The notes under the pieces: generated by a model
Told to the model about the DNA's origin: nothing
What the model saw: only the letters and a program-made list of their open reading frames with translations
Databases searched by the model: none
Assembly: GCA_021791895.1 (NCBI GenBank)
Contig: JAJYVS010000007.1
Location: 1-64,000 of the forward strand
Origin: Actinomycetes bacterium
GTDB lineage: Bacteria > Actinomycetota > Acidimicrobiia > Acidimicrobiales > RAAP-2
Direction of reading: 5' to 3'
Length of the DNA stretch: 64,000 bases
Made by a program: the position numbers and the translations under genes
In this document: positions 23,891 through 32,947 of the stretch, in pieces
How the letters are laid out: each line of letters begins with the position of its first letter
How positions within the stretch are numbered: position 1 is the first letter of the stretch

Positions 23891-24562
23891 ATGGGAGCCG
23901 CTGGCGTGACCTACGAGGTGGAGCTGTGGTGGACGACCCTCGATCTGTCGGCGCGCTCGGTGGAGGCGAGCGCCCTGACGCTGTCCTCCGACGAGGCGGT
24001 TCGGGCGACCCAGTACCGGGCGTCGAGCGATCAAGCACGCTTCGTCGTGGCTCGCGCGACGCTGCGCCGATTGCTCGGCCGGATGATCGGACAGCCCCCC
24101 GAGCAGGTGCGATTGGAGGTCGCCCCGGGGGGGAAGCCGGTCGTGCCCGGCTCGCCGCTCCGCTTCAGCACCTCTCGCAGTGCCGAGGTGGCCCTCTTCG
24201 CCACCAGCTGGACGATGGAGGTGGGGGTGGACGTCGAGGCGGTCCGTGCGGACGCCGACATGGACGCCATCGCGGCCCGGTTCTTCGCCCCCGAGGAGAA
24301 CCGGGCCCTTGCCGTCCTGGACCCCGCGCTGCGCGTGCGAGCCGCCTACCAGTGCTGGAGCTGCAAGGAGGCCTACGGGAAAGGCACCGGCGAGGGGTTG
24401 ACCGGCGCGCTGGGCGACCTGGTGGTCTGGAACCCCGAGGGGGATCCCACCACTTTGGGTGATTGGAGAATCCACCCGGTCGACCTGGGCGGCGGGTACG
24501 CCGCCGCCGTCGCCGGGCGCTCCCCGGCCCGGTGGCGACCGAGCCCCCCGCAACGACTCTGA
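23891..24562 (+). CDS. Sfp-type 4'-phosphopantetheinyl transferase
   Basis: A 223-residue Sfp/Gsp-type phosphopantetheinyl transferase. The central motif VGVDVEAVRAD carries the magnesium aspartates and WSCKEAYGKGTGEGL is the WxxKEA(Y)xK CoA-binding segment; an FSTSRS-type strand precedes them (FSTSRSAEVALFA). It activates carrier proteins of secondary metabolism, most likely the PCP of the A-PCP gene 180 bp downstream. ATG 23891 has GGAGG five bases upstream. It is transcribed divergently from the carrier-protein/flippase operon, whose carrier has its own AcpS. Confidence 0.9.
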   Translation: MGAAGVTYEVELWWTTLDLSARSVEASALTLSSDEAVRATQYRASSDQARFVVARATLRRLLGRMIGQPPEQVRLEVAPGGKPVVPGSPLRFSTSRSAEVALFATSWTMEVGVDVEAVRADADMDAIAARFFAPEENRALAVLDPALRVRAAYQCWSCKEAYGKGTGEGLTGALGDLVVWNPEGDPTTLGDWRIHPVDLGGGYAAAVAGRSPARWRPSPPQRL

Positions 24563-24646
24563 CTTAGCGCCCACCGCTGATCCGTGCCTGAGGCTGGGAC
24601 ACGACACGGACGGTGGTGGGACGCCCGCTTCGTACCCTGCCAGGAG

Positions 24647-24678
24647 CACTGAACCGGCCCGCCACTGAACCGGCCCGC
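24647..24678. repeat. Two tandem 16-bp repeats upstream of the NRPS genes
   Basis: The sequence CACTGAACCGGCCCGC occurs twice in direct succession (24647-24662 and 24663-24678), about 62 bp before the A-PCP start. Direct repeats before a biosynthetic operon can be activator sites, for example for SARPs, but the 16-bp period is not the usual 11 or 22. Confidence 0.6.
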
Positions 24679-24740
24679 TGACGGGGTCCTTCCGTCACCA
24701 CTCTCCGTGTTTACAGGGCTCCGTGAGGGAGGAAGAGCGA

Positions 24741-26519
24741 ATGGCAGCAGCTGTGGCCCTCGGCACCACGGTGATCGACCTGGTCGACGCCGTCGCCGCG
24801 TCCCGACCCAAACGGCTGGCCGTGCACAGCTCGGACGGCACCTTGACCTATGCCGAGCTCCTCGAGCGGGCCGACGCCGTCGCCGCCGAGCTCGGCGAGC
24901 TGGGCGTCCAACCCGGCGACCTGGTCGGCCTCTGCGTGGCCCGTTCGTCCGCCCTCGTTGCGGGCGCGCTCGGCGTGCTACGGGCCGGCGCCGCCTACGT
25001 GGCCATCGACCCCAGCTACCCCGACGACCGGATCGCCTGGATGGTGGAGGACTCCGGGGCCAAAACCGTCGTCTGCGACGAGGGCACCAAGGACCGGCTC
25101 GGCGACCGACGGCCAACCCTGGTGCTCGGGCGCGGCGGCCGGTGTGGGCGTCTTGGGCGCCCGGACCGCCTTCCGGTCCACCCAGCACCGAGCGACCCCG
25201 CCTAAGTGGTCTACACGTCGGGCTCGACCGGGCAACCCAAGGGGGTCCTCGTCGATCACGCCAGCCTCGGCAACCTGGTCGCCTGGCACGTCGGCGCCTT
25301 CGACCTCGACTTCGCCGACCGATGCACCCAGATCGCCAGCCCCGGTTTCGACGCCGTCATCTGGGAGATCTGGCCGGCCCTGGCCGTCGGCGCCTCGCTG
25401 CACGTAGTGCCCGAAGAGCTGCGCACCGACCCGATCGGCCTGCGCGACTGGCTGGTCGCGAAGGGGGTCACGGTGTCGTTCATCCCGACCGCGGTGGCCG
25501 AGGGCCTGATCGGCCTGAGCTGGCCGCAGAACGCCCCGCTCCGCTACCTGCTGACCGGGGGCGACGCCCTCGGTCGTCGGCCGCCCATCGAGCTGCCGTT
25601 CGCGGTGGTGAACAACTACGGCCTGAGTGAGACCACGGTGGTGGCCACCTCGGGCGTCGTCGACCCGAAGGGCGACGGACCCCCCTCGATCGGCCGGGCG
25701 ATCGAAGGAGTGGTCGCCGAGGTCGTCGACGAACGACTGCAACCGGTCGCGCCCGGGATGGCCGGCGAACTCGTCATCGGCGGGGTGGCCGTGGCCAGCG
25801 GCTATCTCGGACGCCCCGAGCTCACGGCCGAGCGATTCCTCGGCGAGGGCGTCGACCGCCGCTACCGCACCGGGGACCTGGTGCGTCAGCGTCCCGACGG
25901 GGCCTTCGACTTCCTCGGCCGTCTCGACGACCAGCTGAGCATCCGCGGGTACCGGGTGGAGCCCGGCGAGGTCACCGCGGTCTTGAACGCCCACCCGGCC
26001 ATCGCCGCCAGCATCGTGGTCGGTGTCGGCGCGACTAGCGCGCAGCGCCAACTCGTCGCCTATGTCGTCGGCAACGGCGAGGTCCAGCCGGACCACTTCG
26101 AGATCATCGAGTATCTGCGGGGCTCGCTCCCCGAGTACCTGGTCCCGGGACGCTACGTGTGGCTCGAGGCCCTGCCCCTCACCCCCCACGGCAAGGTGGA
26201 TCGGGCCGCCCTGCCGGCGCTGGTCGACGAGCCGAGCTCCGGCTCCGAGGGGGATCGACCACTCCGGACCCCTACGGAGGCGAAAATCGAGGCCGTGTTG
26301 ACGGAATTGCTCGACGTGCCCGAGGTGGGGCCGGAGGAGAACTTCTTCTTGCTTGGGGGCCACTCGATGCTCGGGGCCCAGTTGATCGTGCGGCTCGAGA
26401 CGCTGTTCGACGTCGAGCTCAGCCTCCGGTACCTGTTCGACCACCCGACCCTCGGCGAGATCGCCGCCGCCGTCGACCGCCAGGTCGCCGAGCAGACGCT
26501 CGGGGCCCCGGTCCGGTGA
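24741..26519 (+). pseudogene. NRPS A-PCP didomain gene interrupted by one in-frame TAA (leucine code)
   Basis: ATG 24741 with GGAGG eight bases upstream opens an adenylation-PCP didomain of about 592 codons. At 25203-25205 a TAA stands where the A3 core motif AYVVYTSGSTGQPKG needs Tyr (codon 155); the frame then continues intact, restarting at GTG 25206, to the stop at 26519. The rest is well preserved: FDAVIWEIW, NNYGLSETT, YRTGDLV, a C-terminal lysine in PHGKVDR, and a PCP with Ser in LGGHSMLG. Reading the ten specificity positions by eye gives D-A-W-F-L-G-N-V-V-K, the published leucine-type code. The gene ends in a GTGA overlap with the P450. It may be a very recent nonsense mutation, a sequencing or assembly error, or two polypeptides made by restart at the adjacent GTG. 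Confidence 0.8.
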
Positions 26520-27748
26520 GCGGCCCGGCGACGCGCCAGGGGGCGCCGGCGCTGAGCCTGTACCAGCTCCTCGACCCCGAGGTGCTCGCCAATCCCTACC
26601 CGCTCTACCGGCGGCTGCGCGAGGAGAGCCCGGTGTACTGGGACCCCTACCTGCACGCCTGGGTCGTGACCCGGTACCCCGATGTCGTCGAGGTCCTCCA
26701 TCACTTCCACGCCGACCGCACCCCGACCCCCGAACGGCTCGACCAGCTCGGGATGGGGGAGATCACCCCCATCGCCCAGGTCATGGTGGAGCAGATGCTG
26801 TTCCTCGACCCCCCCCAGCACGGGCGGGTCCGACGCCTGGCCTCGGTCGCCTTCTCGCCCGGCCGGATCGCCGTCCTGCGCGAGCACATCGGCGGCATCT
26901 GCGACCGGCTCTTCGACGAGCTCGCCGGGAGCGGAGGGTTCGACGTGATGACCACGATCGCCAACCCCCTCCCAGCCATCGTGACCGCGGAGATGCTGGG
27001 GGTGCCGACCTCCGACCACCTGCTGCTCAAGGGGTGGTCGCAGGACTTCGCCGAGATGCTGGGCAACTTCCAGCACAACCCGGGGCGGGCTCGCAAGACC
27101 CTGAAGGCGGTCGAGGAGATGACCCACTACTTTCACGCCGCGGTCAAACGGGACGCCGTCCATCCGACCGACGGTCTCATCCACGCCCTGAGCACGGCCG
27201 AGGTCGACGGCGACCGCCTGAGCGAGTCCGAGGTCGTGGCCAACGTCATCGTGACCATGGTCGGGGGCCAGGAGACCACCACCAACCTGATCGGCAACGG
27301 CCTGTTGACCCTGCTGCGCGAGCCCGAGCAGCTCGACCGGCTGCGGGCGGACCCCGGTCTCATCCAGAGCGCGGTCGAAGAGCTGCTCCGCTACGAGAGC
27401 CCTAGCCAGCACACCGCGAGGATCGCCCCGGCGGGGGCCGAGCTGAGGGGGGTGCCCATCCCCGAGGGCGACGCCGTGATGGCGGTGATGGGCTCGGCCA
27501 ACCGGGACCCGTACCGCTTCGAGGACCCCGACCGCCTCGACCTCGGCCGGCAGGACAATCGGCACCTGGCCTTCGGCTGGGCGGCGCACTTCTGCTTCGG
27601 TGCTCCGCTGGCCCGGATGGAGGGCCAGATCGCGTTCTCCAAGCTGCTCCAACGATTCGGCTCCCTCGCCTTGGCCGACGAGGAGGTGACCTGGCGGCCG
27701 AACCTCGGACTCCGAGGCCTGAGCGAGCTGAACGTCTTGGCCTCGTGA
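26516..27748 (+). CDS. Cytochrome P450 paired with the A-PCP protein
   Basis: A 410-residue bacterial class P450. The I-helix oxygen-activation motif reads VGGQETTTN (about 249-257), ExxR is at 289-292 (ELLR) and the heme loop FGWAAHFCFG places the thiolate Cys at 360, with Ala replacing the usual Gly before the His. GTG 26516 overlaps the A-PCP stop and its own stop overlaps the condensation gene start (both GTGA), so the three are strictly coupled. P450s in such pairs typically hydroxylate the amino acid while bound to the PCP, so beta-hydroxylation of leucyl-PCP is the natural prediction. No ferredoxin is in this operon; a small ferredoxin is encoded at 59006. Confidence 0.9.
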   Translation: MSGPATRQGAPALSLYQLLDPEVLANPYPLYRRLREESPVYWDPYLHAWVVTRYPDVVEVLHHFHADRTPTPERLDQLGMGEITPIAQVMVEQMLFLDPPQHGRVRRLASVAFSPGRIAVLREHIGGICDRLFDELAGSGGFDVMTTIANPLPAIVTAEMLGVPTSDHLLLKGWSQDFAEMLGNFQHNPGRARKTLKAVEEMTHYFHAAVKRDAVHPTDGLIHALSTAEVDGDRLSESEVVANVIVTMVGGQETTTNLIGNGLLTLLREPEQLDRLRADPGLIQSAVEELLRYESPSQHTARIAPAGAELRGVPIPEGDAVMAVMGSANRDPYRFEDPDRLDLGRQDNRHLAFGWAAHFCFGAPLARMEGQIAFSKLLQRFGSLALADEEVTWRPNLGLRGLSELNVLAS

Positions 27749-30309
27749 CCGAGGAGGCGGGCCCCCTCTCCGAGGCGGGACCGATTTCGGTGGCGCAGGA
27801 GGCCATGTTCTACCAGTGCCTCCTCAATCCCAACGCCCGCAGCTACCACGAGACGATCTCGATACGGAAGAACGGCGAACTCGATCTGGCCTGCTTCGAG
27901 GCCGCTTTCAATGAGATCCTCCGTCGGCACGCCTCGTGGCGGAGCACCTTCGAGGTGTCTCACGGGCAACCGGTCCAGGTGGCGCACGAGCCCGCCTGGC
28001 TCCACCTCCCACTCGTGGACCTGAGCGGGCTCGGCGAGGACGCCGAGCACCACGCCGTGCGGCTGGTCGCCGAAGCCTCCTCGGTCCCTTACGACCTGCG
28101 ACGCGGTCCGCTTCTCCGTCCGAGGCTCATGAAGTTTGCCGACCACCACCGCCTCTATCTGGCGATGCACCACCTGATCTTCGACGTCGTGAGCGTGCAC
28201 CGGGTGGTGCTCCCCGAGCTCGTGGCGATCTACGACGCGTTCTGCGAGGGTCGCAGCTCGCCGCTGCCCGAGCTCGAGACGACCTACGCCGACTACGCCG
28301 CCTGGGAGCAGGAGTGGATTGCCGGAGCGCGCGCGACCCAGCGGCTCGAGCACTGGCGGACGCGTCTCGAGTCGGCGCCGTCGCTGTCCCTGCCGCTCGA
28401 CCGTCGGCGGGCGGCGACCCCGCGCCTCGCCGGCGCGACGACGTCGTTGCGCGTCGATGCGAAGACGGTGAGTGGGCTGCGTGCTCTCGGCCAGGGAGCT
28501 GGCGCCACGCTCTTCCAGACGCTGGCGGCGGCCTGGGCGCTCGTCCTCGCCCGATCGTCGGGACAGGACGACGTCGTGTTTGCCACCGCGGCGGACCTGC
28601 GCCAACGACCCGAATTCGAGTCGGTCGTCGGGTGCTCGATCTCGCCGCTCGTCCTCCGGGTCGATCTCTCGGGGGACCCGAGCTTCTTCGACCTCGTGGT
28701 TCGGACGCGCAACGAGGTGCTCGACGGCCTGGACCACCTGGTGCCGTTCGAGCGGATCGTTCGGGACCTCGAAGCGCCGAGGCCGTCGGGGGCGAACCCG
28801 ATCTACCAGACGATGGTGGTCCTTGAGCCCCCGATCGCCACGCCGCACCCCGACTGGGCCGTCCACCTGATGGAGTCGACCGTCGTCGATGCCGTCGGCG
28901 TGACCAAGCTCGACCTCGAGCTCGGCTTGGACGAGCGTTGGGACGGTTCGATTGAGGGTCGGCTCATCTACGACCGGGACCTGTTCGACAAAGAGACCGC
29001 CGACGACCTGGTCGGCGACTGGCTCGGCGTCATCTCGGCCGCCTTGGCCGACCCCACCGTGGCCATCTCGGCGCTGATGCGCGCCGATCAGACCGACCGG
29101 CGCCGGATCGCCGACTGGAATGCCACGACCACCCCGCTCGTTGCCACGTCGGTTCCCGAGCTGATCGCCGCCCAGGCCCGCCGCCGGCCCGACGCCCCGG
29201 CGGTGTGGGACGGGGAGCACCAGCTCAGCTACGGCCAGTTGGTGGAGCAGGCGGCGCGCACGGCCCGTCGGCTCCAAGACGCCGGGTTGGGGTGCGGTGA
29301 GGTCGTCGCGCTCTGCGCCCGCCCGAGTGTCGAGCTGGTGGCGAGCGCGCTCGGGGTTTTGCAGGCCGGAGCGGCGTACCTGCTCTTGGATCCCGATCTC
29401 GGGCCCGAGTGCCTGGAGCGGGTGGTCGAGGAGGCTGCGGTGGCTCTGGTCTACGCCGATCCGGTGCTCGCCAGCCGCCTCACCGGTACCGCGGCACCCA
29501 TCCACGACGGTGGCGACGAGCCGGGCGTTACGGCGCCGGTCGAACCGCCGGCTGCCCCGTGCTGCATCCAGTACCCGGATCCGACCAGCGGCGAGAGGTC
29601 GGGATACTCGCTCTCCCAGCGAGCGGTCGTGGGGCTGTGCACCGGGCTCACCGCCGACTTGGGCATCGGACCGGCCGACACGGTGCTCGTGCTCGCAGAG
29701 ACGCTCCGGTGCGCCTCGGCCATCGAGCTGTGGATGCCCTTGTCGGCCGGGGCGCGGGTGGTCCTGGCACCGGCGGCGCTCGCCGACGATGGGGCCGCCC
29801 TGAGCGAGCTGATCTCGGCCGAGCGCGTCTCGTTCCTCCACGCATCGGCCACGCGATGGCAACGGCTCGTCGACACCGGTTTGCGGGCGGCTCGGGGCCT
29901 CGGCGCCCTGTCGGGCGCCGTCGGGTTGACCGAGGAGTTGGCTGACGCGATCTGCGAGCGCTCCCGTGCCCTGTTCGTCGGGTTCGGGGGACCCGAGGTC
30001 ACCGGTTATGCCGCCTGGGGCCCGGTCGATCGCACGACTCCGCTCACCATCGGTCGGCCGAGGGTCAACAACCGTGCCTACGTGGTCGACGAGCGGAAGA
30101 ACCCGCTCCCGGTCGGCACCGTGGGCGAGTTGCTGTTCGCGGGCGACGGCGTGGCCACACCCCACCCTCCGGACTTTGCGGCTGTCGAGAGGGCTGTGCT
30201 CGAGCCCGGTGGTGACGGTCGGGCCGTCGCGACCGGGTTCCGGGCCAGGTGGCGCCGAGACGGCAGCCTCGAGCTCGTTCCGCCGCCGGTCGAGCGCCCG
30301 GATCGCTAG
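27745..30309 (+). CDS. NRPS condensation domain fused to a decayed adenylation-like domain
   Basis: An 854-residue protein. Residues 12-440 are an NRPS condensation domain whose active-site motif reads HHLIFDV (142-148), with Val replacing the usual Gly; the catalytic second His and the Asp are kept. Residues 460-850 follow the fold of an adenylation domain (LSYGQLVEQAARTARRL; GVLQAGAAYLLLDPDL), but core motif A3 has lost the TSGSTG phosphate loop, the YGPTE motif is replaced by FGGPEVTGYAAW, and the protein ends around A7 with no A10 lysine and no PCP. This half should not activate an amino acid. The C domain could join the leucyl (hydroxyleucyl) unit to an amine or hydroxyl acceptor. GTG 27745 overlaps the P450 stop. 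Confidence 0.82.
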   Translation: MTEEAGPLSEAGPISVAQEAMFYQCLLNPNARSYHETISIRKNGELDLACFEAAFNEILRRHASWRSTFEVSHGQPVQVAHEPAWLHLPLVDLSGLGEDAEHHAVRLVAEASSVPYDLRRGPLLRPRLMKFADHHRLYLAMHHLIFDVVSVHRVVLPELVAIYDAFCEGRSSPLPELETTYADYAAWEQEWIAGARATQRLEHWRTRLESAPSLSLPLDRRRAATPRLAGATTSLRVDAKTVSGLRALGQGAGATLFQTLAAAWALVLARSSGQDDVVFATAADLRQRPEFESVVGCSISPLVLRVDLSGDPSFFDLVVRTRNEVLDGLDHLVPFERIVRDLEAPRPSGANPIYQTMVVLEPPIATPHPDWAVHLMESTVVDAVGVTKLDLELGLDERWDGSIEGRLIYDRDLFDKETADDLVGDWLGVISAALADPTVAISALMRADQTDRRRIADWNATTTPLVATSVPELIAAQARRRPDAPAVWDGEHQLSYGQLVEQAARTARRLQDAGLGCGEVVALCARPSVELVASALGVLQAGAAYLLLDPDLGPECLERVVEEAAVALVYADPVLASRLTGTAAPIHDGGDEPGVTAPVEPPAAPCCIQYPDPTSGERSGYSLSQRAVVGLCTGLTADLGIGPADTVLVLAETLRCASAIELWMPLSAGARVVLAPAALADDGAALSELISAERVSFLHASATRWQRLVDTGLRAARGLGALSGAVGLTEELADAICERSRALFVGFGGPEVTGYAAWGPVDRTTPLTIGRPRVNNRAYVVDERKNPLPVGTVGELLFAGDGVATPHPPDFAAVERAVLEPGGDGRAVATGFRARWRRDGSLELVPPPVERPDR

Positions 30310-31436
30310 GCCCCGACCGCCTTGGCCATGGGCGTCACCGCCCCTGCGGCGGCGACCGTGTGGAGCATCGCCGCCGAGCGGGGGAAGGAGCCGTTGGTGA
30401 GCGCCCACGAGCCGTCGTCCCAGACCACCGCGGCGACCAGGTTCTGTCGGTCTGCCCAGCGGAGGAACTGGCTGACGAACGTGGGGTCGTCGCCGCCCCC
30501 CGAGGCCGCGGCCGGGACCACGCCCCACTTGGCGATCATGAAGAGCTTCTTGTGCTGGTCGGCGAAGGTCGCGAACCAGTCGGGGCCGTAGGCGGCGGAG
30601 GCCAGCTCGTTCCAGCTGGGGCCGACCAGCCCGAGCCCGACGTCGAAGGCGTCGGTGGCGACGACGTCGACGTAGGCGTTGCCCGGGTAGAGCGCGCTCG
30701 GCAGGACCCCGTAGCCGGCGGCGGCGTCCCACACGAAGAGGAACTGCTGGTTGGGCACCGAGCGCATGGCCGTAACCACCGCCCGCCAGTAGGCCACGTA
30801 CTGCTGCGCGGCGCCCGGCGTGGTCGCCGCCCACGGCACCGTCGGGTCGCCGGGGTCCCAGCCGAGCACGATCAGCGAGCTGCCCTGACCGCCGTCGACG
30901 AGCACCTGGGCGAGCTCGGTGAAGTACGAGTTGTAGGCACCGGCCGCCCCGGCGGCCAGCGTGGCGCCGCCGGTGCTCGGGAGCATCGGGACGCCCCACA
31001 TCATCCGGAAGCCGGTGCCGTTCCACCGTTGCAGGAACCACGCGGGGTTCTCGATCGTCGACCACGAGGTGCCGTCGAGATAGTCGAAGGCATAGGGGAC
31101 CGGGGCACCGGCGACGGCGCTGAAGGTGCTGGCGCTGGCCACTGCACCAGGGCCGGCGTAGACGCCGAGGGGGACGGTGGTGCCGATGACGGCCGGCTTC
31201 GGTGCCTTGTGGGCGGGGCTCATCGTGGGCGGCGCTGGGGTGGTCGTCGGGGCGGAAGTCGTCGAGCTGACGGCGGGCGCCGCCGTGTTGAGGGTGCTCT
31301 CGGAGACCACCCGCACCAGGACCCAGACCGCGGTCCCGGTCGCTGCGAGCAGGAACAAGGTGGCGACGAGTCGCCCCGGTCGCATGGACCGGGCCATCCG
31401 CCTCCTCGCGGACCGTGCTCGGGCGCGCAGGCTCAT
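30306..31436 (-). CDS. GH26-like exported protein with both catalytic Glu replaced
   Basis: A 376-residue protein with an N-terminal basic/hydrophobic signal anchor (21-44), a Thr/Pro-rich linker and a GH26 (mannanase-like) TIM barrel starting GVYAGPGA at about 91. In related proteins the acid/base Glu sits in LGWE and the nucleophile Glu in EWG; here they read LGWD (D194) and AKWG (K303). Hydrolysis is therefore unlikely, and a binding or scaffold role for the exported polysaccharide is possible. ATG 31436 overlaps the stop of the polymerase gene (ATGA). The 3' ends of this gene and of the convergent condensation gene overlap by 4 bp. Confidence 0.78.
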   Translation of the reverse strand: MSLRARARSARRRMARSMRPGRLVATLFLLAATGTAVWVLVRVVSESTLNTAAPAVSSTTSAPTTTPAPPTMSPAHKAPKPAVIGTTVPLGVYAGPGAVASASTFSAVAGAPVPYAFDYLDGTSWSTIENPAWFLQRWNGTGFRMMWGVPMLPSTGGATLAAGAAGAYNSYFTELAQVLVDGGQGSSLIVLGWDPGDPTVPWAATTPGAAQQYVAYWRAVVTAMRSVPNQQFLFVWDAAAGYGVLPSALYPGNAYVDVVATDAFDVGLGLVGPSWNELASAAYGPDWFATFADQHKKLFMIAKWGVVPAAASGGGDDPTFVSQFLRWADRQNLVAAVVWDDGSWALTNGSFPRSAAMLHTVAAAGAVTPMAKAVGA

Positions 31437-32947
31437 GACGCACCTCCCGTGGGCACGAGAGCGGCCTCGGCCGCCACCGCTGGTACGGCGGGTGAGGGAC
31501 GCCTGGGCACGGTGATGGCCAGGAGACACCAGAGCACCTGGGGCATCCCGCCGTTGCTCAGGAACGGCCAGATCAGGTTCATCACGAGCATGGCGCCGAC
31601 CGAGACCGCGACGGCCCGACCCAGGGCCTGCTCGAAGGGGTCCTTTGACCGGCCGGCCCTCCGGCTCTCCTCCACCATCGCCCATGCCAGGGCGCCGAAC
31701 AGCAACAGCATGGGCAGGCCGCCCTCGATCAGGTACGAGATGTACTGGGATTCGGGGTACACCCAGGTGATCGAGGAGGGGAGCTCGGAGCCGTAGCCGG
31801 TCAGGGGCCGGTTGCCGATGGCCGGCAGGTACTGGCCGGTCCACACGTTCCAGCGGAACGCGAGGGTCTGGGGGACGCCGGCGGGCCGCGACGAGCCCGG
31901 TGACGCCGAGAACTCGGCGGCGAAGCGGGGGGCGATGAAGGGGGCGGCCACCAGCACCCCGACCAAGAGGACGGCACCGGCATAGCGGATGACGCGACGG
32001 CCCAGCCCGTACTGGCGGGCGAGGAGCACCGCGCCGAGGACCAAGAGGGCCATGGCCGAGATCTCGATGGTGACCAGCAACCCGATCAGCACGCACAGCC
32101 CGACGGCGACCGTCGCCCGGCGGTGCCGCCGGATTTGGCCGGAGAAGCTGAGGGCGCACAGCACGAGCAGGACCGGCAGCAGGTACCCGGCGAGGGCGGC
32201 CCAGTTGTTGAAGGGCCCGGTGGCCCGAAGGCTGTGGCCGGTCTCCATCGAGGCCGTGATCTCGGCCGCCAGGCCGCCGGTGATGGTGTTGAGGAACCGG
32301 GAGACCACCCCTACGTGCAGCTCCTGGAGCAGAGCCAGGAGCGACACCGGGACGGCCGCGGCGAGGAGCACCTTGGTCGCCAGGCGGCGCTCGGCGGCGC
32401 TTCGAAGCGAGAGGCGCACCCCGCGGTAGATGAGGAAGAACTGGAGCTGGCCGATGGTCGTTCCCCACGCGTCGAGGCTCAGGTGCTGGTGGAGGTTCAG
32501 CGCGTCCAGCACCCCGAAGAACGCCCAGGCCAGGCCGTAGGCGAGGAGGAGCCAGTCGAGCATCGACCACGCGACGGCGTCGGCCCGGCGGGTGGTGGCG
32601 ATGACGGTCATCCCCACCAGGCCCACGATCAGCTCGGAGGCTCGGACGTGGGGGACCGGGATGCCGGTGGCCATCCCCGAGAGGATCGGCACCGCGCCGA
32701 CCAAGATGATCCCACCGATCACCGGGCGCACGAGGACCGCGACCACCAGGCCCACCCCGACCAGCCCGGCCACCGCCAGGTCGAGCTTGTGCATGGCCAT
32801 CACGCCGAGTGCAAAGGCGACGACCGGCGCCGCGAGGCCGAGGAGGATCGGGCGCTGGCGCGCCGCGAACCACCCGGCGTCGTGCCCGTCGAGCCGAAGT
32901 GTGCTCGGACGGCGCAGGAGCGCCGTCCCGCCGGGCTCAGCCCACAC
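31433..32947 (-). CDS. O-antigen ligase / Wzy-type polysaccharide polymerase
   Basis: A 504-residue integral membrane protein with about 11-12 hydrophobic helices and the O-antigen ligase/polymerase (Wzy_C) pattern: a large extracytoplasmic loop in the second half (from FRWNVWTGQYLPAIG through LTGYGSELPSS) carrying conserved Arg and Gly residues. It would polymerise or ligate lipid-linked oligosaccharide repeats outside the membrane after flipping. GTG 32947 overlaps the chain-length gene by 11 bp and the stop overlaps the GH26-like gene start, placing it inside a four-gene exopolysaccharide operon. Confidence 0.87.
   Translation of the reverse strand: MWAEPGGTALLRRPSTLRLDGHDAGWFAARQRPILLGLAAPVVAFALGVMAMHKLDLAVAGLVGVGLVVAVLVRPVIGGIILVGAVPILSGMATGIPVPHVRASELIVGLVGMTVIATTRRADAVAWSMLDWLLLAYGLAWAFFGVLDALNLHQHLSLDAWGTTIGQLQFFLIYRGVRLSLRSAAERRLATKVLLAAAVPVSLLALLQELHVGVVSRFLNTITGGLAAEITASMETGHSLRATGPFNNWAALAGYLLPVLLVLCALSFSGQIRRHRRATVAVGLCVLIGLLVTIEISAMALLVLGAVLLARQYGLGRRVIRYAGAVLLVGVLVAAPFIAPRFAAEFSASPGSSRPAGVPQTLAFRWNVWTGQYLPAIGNRPLTGYGSELPSSITWVYPESQYISYLIEGGLPMLLLFGALAWAMVEESRRAGRSKDPFEQALGRAVAVSVGAMLVMNLIWPFLSNGGMPQVLWCLLAITVPRRPSPAVPAVAAEAALVPTGGAS

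Noticed and set aside
24050-24560. Large minus-strand open frames across the Sfp and NRPS genes
   Set aside because: They have Arg/Pro/Gly-rich, non-protein-like composition and arise from high GC on the opposite strand of strong genes.
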